From: Pseudomonas sp. ADAK13 | GTDB lineage: Bacteria > Pseudomonadota > Gammaproteobacteria > Pseudomonadales > Pseudomonadaceae | Length of the DNA: 64,000 bases | Assembly: GCF_012935715.1 (NCBI RefSeq) | Contig: NZ_CP052860.1 | Span: 5,332,001-5,396,000, forward strand | Reading direction: 5' to 3' | Shown here: piece after piece, positions 34,633-41,136 of the stretch | How the letters are laid out: each line of letters starts with the position of its first letter | Numbering within the stretch: the stretch's first letter is position 1 | Made by a program: the position numbers and the translations under genes | The notes under the pieces: generated by a model | The model's database searches: none | Told to the model about the DNA's origin: nothing | What the model saw: only the letters and a program-made list of their open reading frames with translations

Positions 34633-34670
34633 AAAAGCCCCGCAACGACCCTTATCGTTGCGGGGCTTTT
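34633..34670. terminator. Bidirectional terminator between the activator and fapF
   Basis: Perfect 16-base arms AAAAGCCCCGCAACGA and TCGTTGCGGGGCTTTT around a 6-base loop, with T-runs on both strands. It ends the regulator on the plus strand and the fap operon on the minus strand. Confidence 0.93.
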
Positions 34671-34684
34671 CCCGTTGTCATGCC

Positions 34685-35998
34685 TTAAAAGTAATACGGG
34701 AACTTCAGGCTGAAGCTGAACGACGGTGCATCCGGTGTGATCCCGATCGCCAGGTTCGGCACGATCGTCAGGTTGTCGGATGCCGCAATCGTCATGCCGA
34801 CGTTGAAGTAACCCGCGTTGGCGTCGCTGGAAACCACCGACTGCCAGTCGCCGCCATCCGGCTTGAGCTTGCTCCTGCGTTGCACCAGGTCGGACACCGA
34901 GAACGACATACTCATCTTCTCGTTCAACGCAAACGCCACGCCTGCGCCGATCTGGAAGCTGTCGCCCAACTGCACTTTGCCGGGGGTTTTCTGGCCAACC
35001 TGAGAGCTGATATCGCTGAACGAGTCCTCGAAGTTGTGGGTATACGACAGCGAGCCAAACAGTACCGCCGGGTCGAAAGTCTTGACCAGCGAGATCCCCG
35101 GCGTGATCGACCATACGCCGTTGCCGGTCGGCAGGCTTTCCGGTACGAAGAGGTTGGTATTGCTTGATGATTGGACCAGCTTGATGCCGAATGGGTCTTC
35201 GCCGGTGGGCGCCTTGACCCGCACCGACACCACCGCATCCGGCAGGTTGACGCTTTCGTCGAGGAACTTGTAGGCAATCCCGAAGTTGATGTCGCCGATA
35301 GTCGGGTCGCGGGTGACCGACTGTTCCGAGGTCGCCGTGCCGCTGCCGCCGTTGGCGCCGCCGGACTGGTAAGTCGACTCGCGGTACACCACCGGCACGT
35401 TCACGTCGAATTGCCAGCGGTTGTCGAGGTTGTAGCGGCCCGTGAGGTCGAGGGTCCAGTTATCCGACTTGATCCGGTCCAGGTTGATGTTGCCAAGGAA
35501 GATCGAGTCCAGTGCCAGAAAGCCGTTGAGGGTCAACTGGCGAGCGTCGTAGCGCGAATAGGTGACGCCGGTTTCAAAGCTGAACTTGCCGTTGCCAAAG
35601 AAGCCGCTGGCCTCGTTGTACAGGTTGCTCACGCTTTGCGCCGGGGCCGAATCATCCTTGAGGGATTGGCCGTAGGAGGCGCCACCGGCTGCACCGCCCG
35701 AGGCCGCAGCGGCGCCGGTACGCGGCGTGTTGCCGGCCACGGTAGTGCCGCCTTTCTGGAAGTCCGCCGGGGATTTGGCCAGGCGTTTGGGGGGCGGGGC
35801 CACCGGCTGCTCCTCAACCTGGCGCACCCGTTGTTCCAGCACCGCCAGTGCTTTTTGCTGCACTTCGTAGCGTTGCTTGAGCTCCAGCAATTCCTTTTTC
35901 AACGTGTCTATATCGGTGTCCGGCGCGGCATACAACATAGATGCGGGCAGGAGCGTGCTTAAACAAATTACGGCACGTAACGATAGCGATCGATGCAT
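34685..35998 (-). CDS. fapF: Amyloid secretion outer-membrane channel FapF
   Basis: 437 residues. It has a signal peptide ending near LYAAPD. A coiled-coil segment at about 28-62 ([20 protein letters not shown]) is followed by a Gly/Ala/Pro-rich linker, and then a predicted 12-strand beta-barrel ends [10 protein letters not shown]. Known FapF is a trimeric barrel that exports FapA-C, gated by the N-terminal helical plug. It is the last gene of fapABCDEF and is followed by the shared terminator. Confidence 0.95.
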   Translation of the reverse strand: MHRSLSLRAVICLSTLLPASMLYAAPDTDIDTLKKELLELKQRYEVQQKALAVLEQRVRQVEEQPVAPPPKRLAKSPADFQKGGTTVAGNTPRTGAAAASGGAAGGASYGQSLKDDSAPAQSVSNLYNEASGFFGNGKFSFETGVTYSRYDARQLTLNGFLALDSIFLGNINLDRIKSDNWTLDLTGRYNLDNRWQFDVNVPVVYRESTYQSGGANGGSGTATSEQSVTRDPTIGDINFGIAYKFLDESVNLPDAVVSVRVKAPTGEDPFGIKLVQSSSNTNLFVPESLPTGNGVWSITPGISLVKTFDPAVLFGSLSYTHNFEDSFSDISSQVGQKTPGKVQLGDSFQIGAGVAFALNEKMSMSFSVSDLVQRRSKLKPDGGDWQSVVSSDANAGYFNVGMTIAASDNLTIVPNLAIGITPDAPSFSFSLKFPYYF

Positions 35999-36047
35999 GA
36001 AATAAGCCGTCCCTTTCTATTGCACTAGTGTCGAGGCACAGCGTAGT

Positions 36048-36797
36048 TCAATAACCGTTAGCGCGTAGGCCCCTGAGTTGATTCAGGTTGAGGTTCTGCC
36101 CCAAATTGTTCAAACCGTTATTGCCCAGTACCACGTTGAGCTGCGTCATGTTGCTGACAAAGTTGCTGTTACCCTGCAAAACCGTGCCCTGCAGAACATT
36201 CCCGCCGCCAATCTGCTGCAAGGCATTGCCCTGGTTGTTGTTGGCCAGGATCGCCATTTGCAGCCCGCCATTGGCCGCCGAAACGGTAACCTGACCGGCA
36301 CCGGTGCTGCCGGTAATCGGTTGGCCTGCCACCAGCGCTTGCCCGGATTGCACGACGTTGGCCGGTGACAAACCGTTCTGGTTCACGTTGATATTGACGT
36401 TGTTGCTGGCGGTGTTGCCGTCGCCGGCAGCGCGCACACTTTGTGTCACGCCCTGGCCAGAGCCCAGTCCGGCACCACCGACGACGGTGCCCGTGCCATT
36501 GGGCTGGTTGGGCGAGACTTTAGTGGGGCTGTCGGTGACCTGCACATAAAACTGCGGAGTGATGGTCGAGGCGTTGACGTTCATGCTGGCCGAGCCGGTG
36601 ACGCTGTCGCCGGCGGCATTGGTCCAGGTACTGCTCATTACAATCCCGAAACTGATGATCCGGCCCGGCATCACATAGCGACCACGCAAGTCAGCCAGTT
36701 CCGAGTCCTTTATTTCAATCGGCTTGAACACCGATGACGCATAAGCGGGCATTGAGGCTGCCAGGCACATGACCGTCAGCCAACGGTAAGTGTTCAT
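36048..36797 (-). CDS. fapE: Amyloid fibre-associated protein FapE
   Basis: 249 residues with a signal peptide (MNTYRWLTVMCLAASMPAYA). The mature part is Gly/Asn/Gln-rich with a conserved early segment, DSELADLRGRYVMPGRIISFG, and ends LNQLRGLRANGY. FapE is a minor extracellular component found with Fap fibrils. The ATG at 36797 follows CCAGGAGC, so the six-residue longer frame is not used. It lies between fapD and fapF. Confidence 0.92.
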   Translation of the reverse strand: MNTYRWLTVMCLAASMPAYASSVFKPIEIKDSELADLRGRYVMPGRIISFGIVMSSTWTNAAGDSVTGSASMNVNASTITPQFYVQVTDSPTKVSPNQPNGTGTVVGGAGLGSGQGVTQSVRAAGDGNTASNNVNINVNQNGLSPANVVQSGQALVAGQPITGSTGAGQVTVSAANGGLQMAILANNNQGNALQQIGGGNVLQGTVLQGNSNFVSNMTQLNVVLGNNGLNNLGQNLNLNQLRGLRANGY

Positions 36798-36834
36798 CGT
36801 TTGCTCCTGGAGCATCCTGCCCCTTATTGCGCTT

Positions 36835-37515
36835 CTAGAAGAAGTCGCTCTGGATAAAACCGAAATCCATCAATTCACTGTCCCGGACCGGACTGAATTC
36901 ATTGATCCTGTTTTTCGCGGTCAGCGGGGTGGGCGGATCAAGCAGCACGTTGGTCTTGTCGTAGCCTTCGCCCAGTACGGCGAAGACGATGCCATTCCAG
37001 CCTTTGACGAAGTCATCACGGGCGTAACGCTTGTGGCCCAGCACCGGATCGCCGATGTAGACCCAGTCTTTGTCGGCGCGCTGCATCACCACGAAGTGCT
37101 TGTAGCCGCGGATCTCCAGCAGCACCACCACCGGGATTTTCACCGTGAGCAGGGTGTCTGCGTTAATCCGGTAACCCCGGGCGCGCATGCCGATGCTTTC
37201 CAGGTAGCGCTTCATGTCCAGCATGGAGAAGCCCTGGGTGCGTACCAGGTCCTGATCGGCGTTGACCAGCATGCCCTTGATGATGTGGTCTTCATCCACA
37301 TCCATCCAGTAGGCCTGGCGCAGGATGGTGGCCAGGGCGGCGGCACCGCAGCTGAAATCGGTTTTCTGTTCCACCAGGTTGGCGAACTTGCGTTCACGGA
37401 TGCTCTCGACCTTCTTGAAGATCACGCCACCGCCGGGCATGGCAGCAATCGCCATTTGCCCTGCCCAAGTCGGGCCGGTGAGCAGTAACAGGAAGGTGAG
37501 GGTGATGATCCGCAT
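36835..37515 (-). CDS. fapD: C39-type peptidase FapD
   Basis: 226 residues with a signal peptide (about residues 1-19). It is a papain-like C39 peptidase domain like that of bacteriocin-processing transporters. The catalytic triad can be placed at C56 (DFSCGAAALA), H140 (GYKHFVVM) and D156 (YIGDP). FapD is needed for Fap secretion and probably processes exported components in the periplasm. It begins 61 bases after fapC, beyond an intrinsic terminator. Confidence 0.93.
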   Translation of the reverse strand: MRIITLTFLLLLTGPTWAGQMAIAAMPGGGVIFKKVESIRERKFANLVEQKTDFSCGAAALATILRQAYWMDVDEDHIIKGMLVNADQDLVRTQGFSMLDMKRYLESIGMRARGYRINADTLLTVKIPVVVLLEIRGYKHFVVMQRADKDWVYIGDPVLGHKRYARDDFVKGWNGIVFAVLGEGYDKTNVLLDPPTPLTAKNRINEFSPVRDSELMDFGFIQSDFF

Positions 37516-37548
37516 GATCGAATGGCCTGGAGGACACTGGAATAAAAA

Positions 37549-37570
37549 GGGGCCTTGTTGCCAAGGCCCC
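37549..37570 (-). terminator. Intra-operon terminator between fapC and fapD
   Basis: Perfect 9-base stem GGGGCCTTG/CAAGGCCCC with a 4-base loop, followed on the minus strand by CCCCTTTTTATT. It begins just 6 bases after the fapC stop and lies 33 bases before fapD. It should release most transcripts after fapC. Confidence 0.88.
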
Positions 37571-37576
37571 GTTGAA

Positions 37577-38272
37577 TCAGAAGCGCACGCCAGAGGAGAT
37601 CACAGTGGTGTTGCCTTGCTGATTGCCCACACCTGCAGAAATGTTGGCGCCCAGGTTGCCCGAAGAGCCATTAAGCGAGTTGTTGGCGCTGGCGTTGTTC
37701 ACGACAGGCAGGTAGGTGTGGCTACCCCATGGGCCAGACTGAGTGGCCACGGTGTTCAGGTAGGCGTTGTCCACGCTGGTTTGCGTGGTGTTGCTCGATG
37801 CGGCAGCAGCAGCACCCTTGGCCGAGGAAATAGCCAGTTGGTTTTTCTGTTGGTTGAAGTTGCCTGCGGTCGCGTTCACGCCCAGGTTGCCGGAGCTGCC
37901 GTTGGCCGAGTTGTTGAGCGAAGCGTTGTTGTGGGTAGCCACTTGCACCGAGATGTTGTTGTGGTTGTCTTGGGTAATGGTACCCAGGGCAAACACGGCA
38001 TCTGCGTCACCGGCCGCGATGGCGGTCTGGTTGTCTTGTTGGTTGCCATCACCGGCTGCGATGTTGGCCTGGGCGTTGCCGCTGCTGCCGTTCAACGAGT
38101 TGTTGGCCGATGCGTTGTTCTGGGTGCCCAGGTTGAGCACGCCATTGTGGTTGCTCGATTGCGCGTCGGAAACGGCGGCTACCACGGCAGTAGGTGGGTT
38201 GGCATGTGCGGCGGCAGCCATGATTGCAGCGAGAGCGAACGCCAGTGGTTTAAGAGCCATTGTAGTTTTCAT
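37577..38272 (-). CDS. fapC: Major amyloid subunit FapC
   Basis: 231 residues with a signal peptide (about 1-24). Three imperfect amyloid repeats start with NNASxNNSxNGSSGN and end GNQQxN: R1 about 53-85, R2 about 115-148 and R3 about 192-225. The linkers between them are short (about 31 and 40 residues). The mature chain has no cysteine and stops at SSGVRF soon after R3. It is therefore shorter than P. aeruginosa FapC, which as I recall ends in a CxxC-bearing tail. An AAGGGGA ribosome site precedes the start. Confidence 0.95.
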   Translation of the reverse strand: MKTTMALKPLAFALAAIMAAAAHANPPTAVVAAVSDAQSSNHNGVLNLGTQNNASANNSLNGSSGNAQANIAAGDGNQQDNQTAIAAGDADAVFALGTITQDNHNNISVQVATHNNASLNNSANGSSGNLGVNATAGNFNQQKNQLAISSAKGAAAAASSNTTQTSVDNAYLNTVATQSGPWGSHTYLPVVNNASANNSLNGSSGNLGANISAGVGNQQGNTTVISSGVRF

Positions 38273-38339
38273 GGTATTTCCCCTTGCTTCTAATTAGTTG
38301 GTTAAGTGTTGGTACGGTCCAGCTTCTAGCTCCAATGAA

Positions 38340-38897
38340 TCATTGGATTTGCACATTCAGGGCGTTAGCCATGCGGTTCCCCACCCCGGCACTCTGATTC
38401 ACCTGTACCACTCCACGGCTGCCGGTGAAGGCCTGGTCGCTTGTGACGACCTGGCGGCTGCCAGTGGTAGAGGTGAACCCTGAGTTTGGTGACAGCGCCA
38501 CGTTCTGTTGCGACATGACGCTGTCGTCGATGCTTTGCGGGCCAGCATTCACGCTGATCCGCACCGCATTGATCATCTGGTTGTTGGCCCCGGCCGACTG
38601 GTTGACGCCCAGTACACCGTTGCCATTGCTGAAAGAGTTGCCCTGGATCGCCACCTTGGCGTTCTGGGAGCGGTCGGCAGGTGCGCCGCCGATGGTCTGG
38701 CTGATGGAGCCGCCAGCCTGGGTGTTGGTGCCGGCTGAAATCGCGCGGCTGTTGATTTGCTGCTGCTGATCACCGGCTGCCTGGTTGATCGAGATAATTC
38801 CGTTGTATTGGGTGCCGGAGTTGTCGATCACTGCGCTGTTGTCAGCCATGGCTGCTGAGCTGGCCAGGATCGCGAGGAACAACCAGGAATGGTTCAT
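38340..38897 (-). CDS. fapB: Minor amyloid subunit / nucleator FapB
   Basis: 185 residues with a signal peptide (MNHSWLFLAILASSAAMA). Three amyloid repeats have cores NGIISINQAAGDQQQQIN, NGVLGVNQSAGANNQMIN and RGVVQVNQSAGVGNRMAN, linked by Ser/Gln/Asn-rich segments. FapB is thought to nucleate FapC. The start almost abuts fapA (one-base gap). A TCCAATGA/TCATTGGA palindrome overlaps its stop. Confidence 0.94.
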   Translation of the reverse strand: MNHSWLFLAILASSAAMADNSAVIDNSGTQYNGIISINQAAGDQQQQINSRAISAGTNTQAGGSISQTIGGAPADRSQNAKVAIQGNSFSNGNGVLGVNQSAGANNQMINAVRISVNAGPQSIDDSVMSQQNVALSPNSGFTSTTGSRQVVTSDQAFTGSRGVVQVNQSAGVGNRMANALNVQIQ

Positions 38898-38898
38898 C

Positions 38899-39345
38899 TC
38901 ACTGGCCTCCCATCATGGCGCCGATATTGTTCAAGGGAGCCATGCCACGGGAGATTGAGCCGTTGATCTGGCCGGAGAGGCTGGAACCGCCACCATGGCC
39001 GGCTGCTGCGCCTGCACCGAGGCCCACGCCGCCGCCGTTGTTGGTCAAGCCGGGAAGGTTGCCGCCAGGCAAAATGGCGCGAGTGATACTGGAGCCGCTG
39101 CTGATGTTCGCGTAGTCGTTATCGCTCAGCTCATTGGTGGCACGCAGAATCTGTGGCGCCGCATTGGCATTGACGGTGACGGGGTTGGGATCGACGCCGG
39201 CAGTGCGGCCCGCCATGTGGCCCTGGACGGTGCGCTGAATCACGATCACACCGTCGCCTGCCGCGAGCACTGGAAGGCTCATGCTGGTACTCAATACGCA
39301 GCTGATCAGCAGAAGGCTCAATGAGCCTGGATTAAGTGTCTTCAC
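38899..39345 (-). CDS. fapA: Fap amyloid chaperone-like component FapA
   Basis: 148 residues, first gene of the operon. It has a signal peptide (about 1-28) followed by a Gly/Ala/Asn-rich chain with [20 protein letters not shown] and a glycine-rich C-terminus ending [10 protein letters not shown]. FapA influences fibre composition and is regarded as a chaperone or regulator of FapB/FapC. The start codon is GTG, with AAGGAA eight bases upstream, about 43 bases after the inferred sigma-54 start site. Confidence 0.92.
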   Translation of the reverse strand: MKTLNPGSLSLLLISCVLSTSMSLPVLAAGDGVIVIQRTVQGHMAGRTAGVDPNPVTVNANAAPQILRATNELSDNDYANISSGSSITRAILPGGNLPGLTNNGGGVGLGAGAAAGHGGGSSLSGQINGSISRGMAPLNNIGAMMGGQ

Positions 39346-39398
39346 GACGGCGTTCCTTATTCTTGGCGCTGACCCTAAACAGCGCTGTCAGGAAGAGA

Positions 39399-39413
39399 GC
39401 AGGAGCTGTGCCG
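39399..39413 (-). promoter_or_regulatory. Putative sigma-54 (-24/-12) promoter of fapABCDEF
   Basis: On the minus strand CGGCACAGCTCCTGCT has the invariant GG and GC exactly ten bases apart. The -24 block GGCAC is perfect and the -12 block CTGCT is near-consensus. The predicted start is about 39388, 43 bases before the fapA GTG. Confidence 0.7.
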
Positions 39414-39432
39414 CTTTTGATTTTATGAACGG

Positions 39433-39445
39433 ATTCAACACGTTA
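39433..39445. promoter_or_regulatory. IHF-like site upstream of the fapA promoter
   Basis: ATTCAACACGTTA matches WATCAANNNNTTR at 8 of 9 fixed positions. It lies about -45 to -57 from the predicted start, between the promoter and the enhancer palindromes. It is enclosed by two TTATGAACG direct repeats (39423 and 39443) spaced 20 bases. Confidence 0.5.
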
Positions 39446-39476
39446 TGAACGCAGCGAAGGCTGTGCAGGCAGGATG

Positions 39477-39494
39477 TGTTCCAGAAGTGAGACA
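39477..39494. promoter_or_regulatory. Enhancer palindrome 1 (UAS) for fap
   Basis: TGTTCCAGAAGTGAGACA: half-sites TGTTCCA and TGAGACA with a 4-base gap, about -89 to -106 from the predicted start. It shares its architecture with the palindrome at 39524. Confidence 0.6.
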
Positions 39495-39523
39495 ACCGGC
39501 ACGTGTGCAACCCGCTCGGCAGG

Positions 39524-39541
39524 TGTCTCAGGGATGAAACA
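39524..39541. promoter_or_regulatory. Enhancer palindrome 2 (UAS) for fap
   Basis: TGTCTCAGGGATGAAACA: half-sites TGTCTCA and TGAAACA with a 4-base gap, about -136 to -153. The common pattern with the first site is TGTYYCA-N4-TGARACA. A degenerate third copy starts at 39597. Confidence 0.6.
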
Positions 39542-39665
39542 GCGGGCGTCACAAACCCGGCAGTCCGCAGCCGGCTGTCAGCTCAGCCGGTGCAAGTGTT
39601 TCAAAAGTGGACAGTTAAAGGCGCAGGGTGCCAGGGGAGGAGGGCGCAGTCCCCTGGAGCGAAGG

Positions 39666-40661
39666 TCAGCTTTTCGGGGTTTTACGCGGAATGGAATTGA
39701 GCACGGGGTTGCCGTCCTGGTTCTGGGTCAGGTAGACCGGCAGCACCTTGGGCAGGGAGGGGACGAGGTTGGACACCTCGTTGATGTTGTAGATGCCGCC
39801 AATGCGAATCGCGCCGGTGCCGGCGTCGGCCAACATCACGGGTTTGCTCAGGTAGCGGTTGATCAGCGGCAACGCGTCGGCCAGGGCCAGGTTGTCGAGG
39901 ATCAGTTTGCCGTCACGCCAGGCCAGGGCGGTGTCGCCCGGGGCAATCGGCTGGGCCTGGGGGCTGGCGTCACCGTGGCTGTAACTGGCCTGCATCCCGG
40001 GGGACAGGCGCAGGCCGCTGTGGACGTCGTCACTGGTCACCAGCACCGAGCCTTGCAGCAGCATGACCCGTACGTGGTCTTCGTATTTCCAGACGTTGAA
40101 CTGGGTGCCGGTCACCCGAACCTGGCCGTCGCCGGCGTGCACGATAAACGGGTGTTGCGGGTCATGGCTGACGTTGAAAAACGCCTCGCCCTTTTTCAGG
40201 ATGACCCGGCGCTGGTCCTTGTAATTGCTGTAGACCAGTTCGGTGCCCAGGTTCAGCTCCACCTGGCTGCCATCGTCCAGGATGACCTGGCGCAGGGTGT
40301 TTTCGGCTTCGTAATGTTTGTATGAGCTGGGCAGCCAACCGGCTTCCCAGCCGGTGAAGGCCGCCAGTGGCAACGCCACCAGGCAGATTGCTGCGGCCAC
40401 CGCGTAATGGTTTAAACGGCTGCGAGGCTTCAACTGCACCACCACAGGCGCCGGCGCACTGCGTGGCAGGTGATCGGCAACGTCCCAGATTTCCAGCATG
40501 GCCGCATATTCGAAGGCGTGCAGTGGGTGCGCATCGTGCCACTGCTCGAAGGCCTGGCGCTCGACCGTCGTGCAGTCACCCGCATGCATGCGCATGCACC
40601 AGTGCGCAGCGGCATCGGTGATGGCGTCGTATTCGGCTTCTGAAAGGGACTTATCTGTCAT
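39666..40661 (-). CDS. Orphan FecR-like membrane signalling protein
   Basis: 331 residues. An N-terminal cytoplasmic FecR domain (AAHWCMRMHAGDCT...FEQWHDAHPLHAFEY) is followed by one transmembrane helix (about 89-108, AVAAAICLVALPLAAF) and a periplasmic FecR domain with VILDDGSQVELNLGTEL and a GEAFFNVSHDPQHPFIV segment. The C-terminal ~75 residues (LALADALPLINRYLSKPV) resemble an STN-like module. FecR proteins normally pair with an adjacent ECF sigma factor and TonB receptor; neither is here. It precedes fapA on the same strand. The ATG at 40661 or the one at 40682 could be used. Confidence 0.85.
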   Translation of the reverse strand: MTDKSLSEAEYDAITDAAAHWCMRMHAGDCTTVERQAFEQWHDAHPLHAFEYAAMLEIWDVADHLPRSAPAPVVVQLKPRSRLNHYAVAAAICLVALPLAAFTGWEAGWLPSSYKHYEAENTLRQVILDDGSQVELNLGTELVYSNYKDQRRVILKKGEAFFNVSHDPQHPFIVHAGDGQVRVTGTQFNVWKYEDHVRVMLLQGSVLVTSDDVHSGLRLSPGMQASYSHGDASPQAQPIAPGDTALAWRDGKLILDNLALADALPLINRYLSKPVMLADAGTGAIRIGGIYNINEVSNLVPSLPKVLPVYLTQNQDGNPVLNSIPRKTPKS

Positions 40662-40812
40662 TAACTCATCCTGATTTCGCACATTCTAACCTCCACAGCA
40701 GGACCGGGAGAACAGCCATCATGGCGAATGAACATCAATTGGAACTAATTCTCGTCTGCAAGGCCCTAAAAATCAGGACAGGTCACATTCTTTCCCTCAA
40801 TGGAGTACGAAA

Positions 40813-41082
40813 ATGTTGAAGAAAACGTTAGCCGCCCTCGTTGCAACCTCTGCCTTGCTCAGTGCCGGTGCTGCCTTGGCCGACAAGCCCGGTGCGGGCT
40901 GGATCACCATCGAAAAAGCCATCGAGACCGCCAAGACGAAGGCCGGTTATATCGAGATCTACAAAATCGAAGCCGACAACGATGGCTACTGGGAAGGGGA
41001 AGGGCGCAAGTCCGATGGCATCGTCTATGAGTTCCGCATCGACGGCGCCTCAGGCAACGTGTTGCGCGACCAGAAAGACTGA
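40813..41082 (+). CDS. Exported PepSY-domain protein
   Basis: 89 residues with a signal peptide (about 1-23, ending AALADK). The rest is a single PepSY domain: WITIEKAIETAKTKAGYIEIYKIEADNDGYWEGEGRK, then YEFRIDGASGNVLRDQKD. Single PepSY proteins are periplasmic and may bind metal or inhibit proteases. A GGAGTACGAAA ribosome site precedes the ATG. It is divergent from the FecR gene with a 151-bp spacer. Confidence 0.88.
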   Translation: MLKKTLAALVATSALLSAGAALADKPGAGWITIEKAIETAKTKAGYIEIYKIEADNDGYWEGEGRKSDGIVYEFRIDGASGNVLRDQKD

Positions 41083-41097
41083 TACGCGTTGATTGAA

Positions 41098-41128
41098 CCT
41101 GCGCAGACCCGGTCCGGGCCTGCGCAGG
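41098..41128. terminator. Hairpin between convergent PepSY and giant-protein genes
   Basis: Arms CCTGCGCAG and CTGCGCAGG (perfect 9-base pairing, 13-base loop) in the 54-bp convergent gap. There is no T-run, so its strength as an intrinsic terminator is doubtful. Confidence 0.5.
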
Positions 41129-41136
41129 ACTGTGCT

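Noticed and set aside
39504..39522. Second possible -24/-12 element upstream of fapA (minus strand TGCCGAGCGGGTTGCA)
   Set aside because: The invariant -24 GG is GC here, and it overlaps the region between the two enhancer palindromes. The element at 39399-39413 fits better.
24481..40661. Pairing the orphan FecR with the TonB receptor at 24481 as a FecIRA-type system
   Set aside because: They are 13 kb apart, the receptor lacks the N-terminal STN signalling domain, and no ECF sigma gene is present between them.
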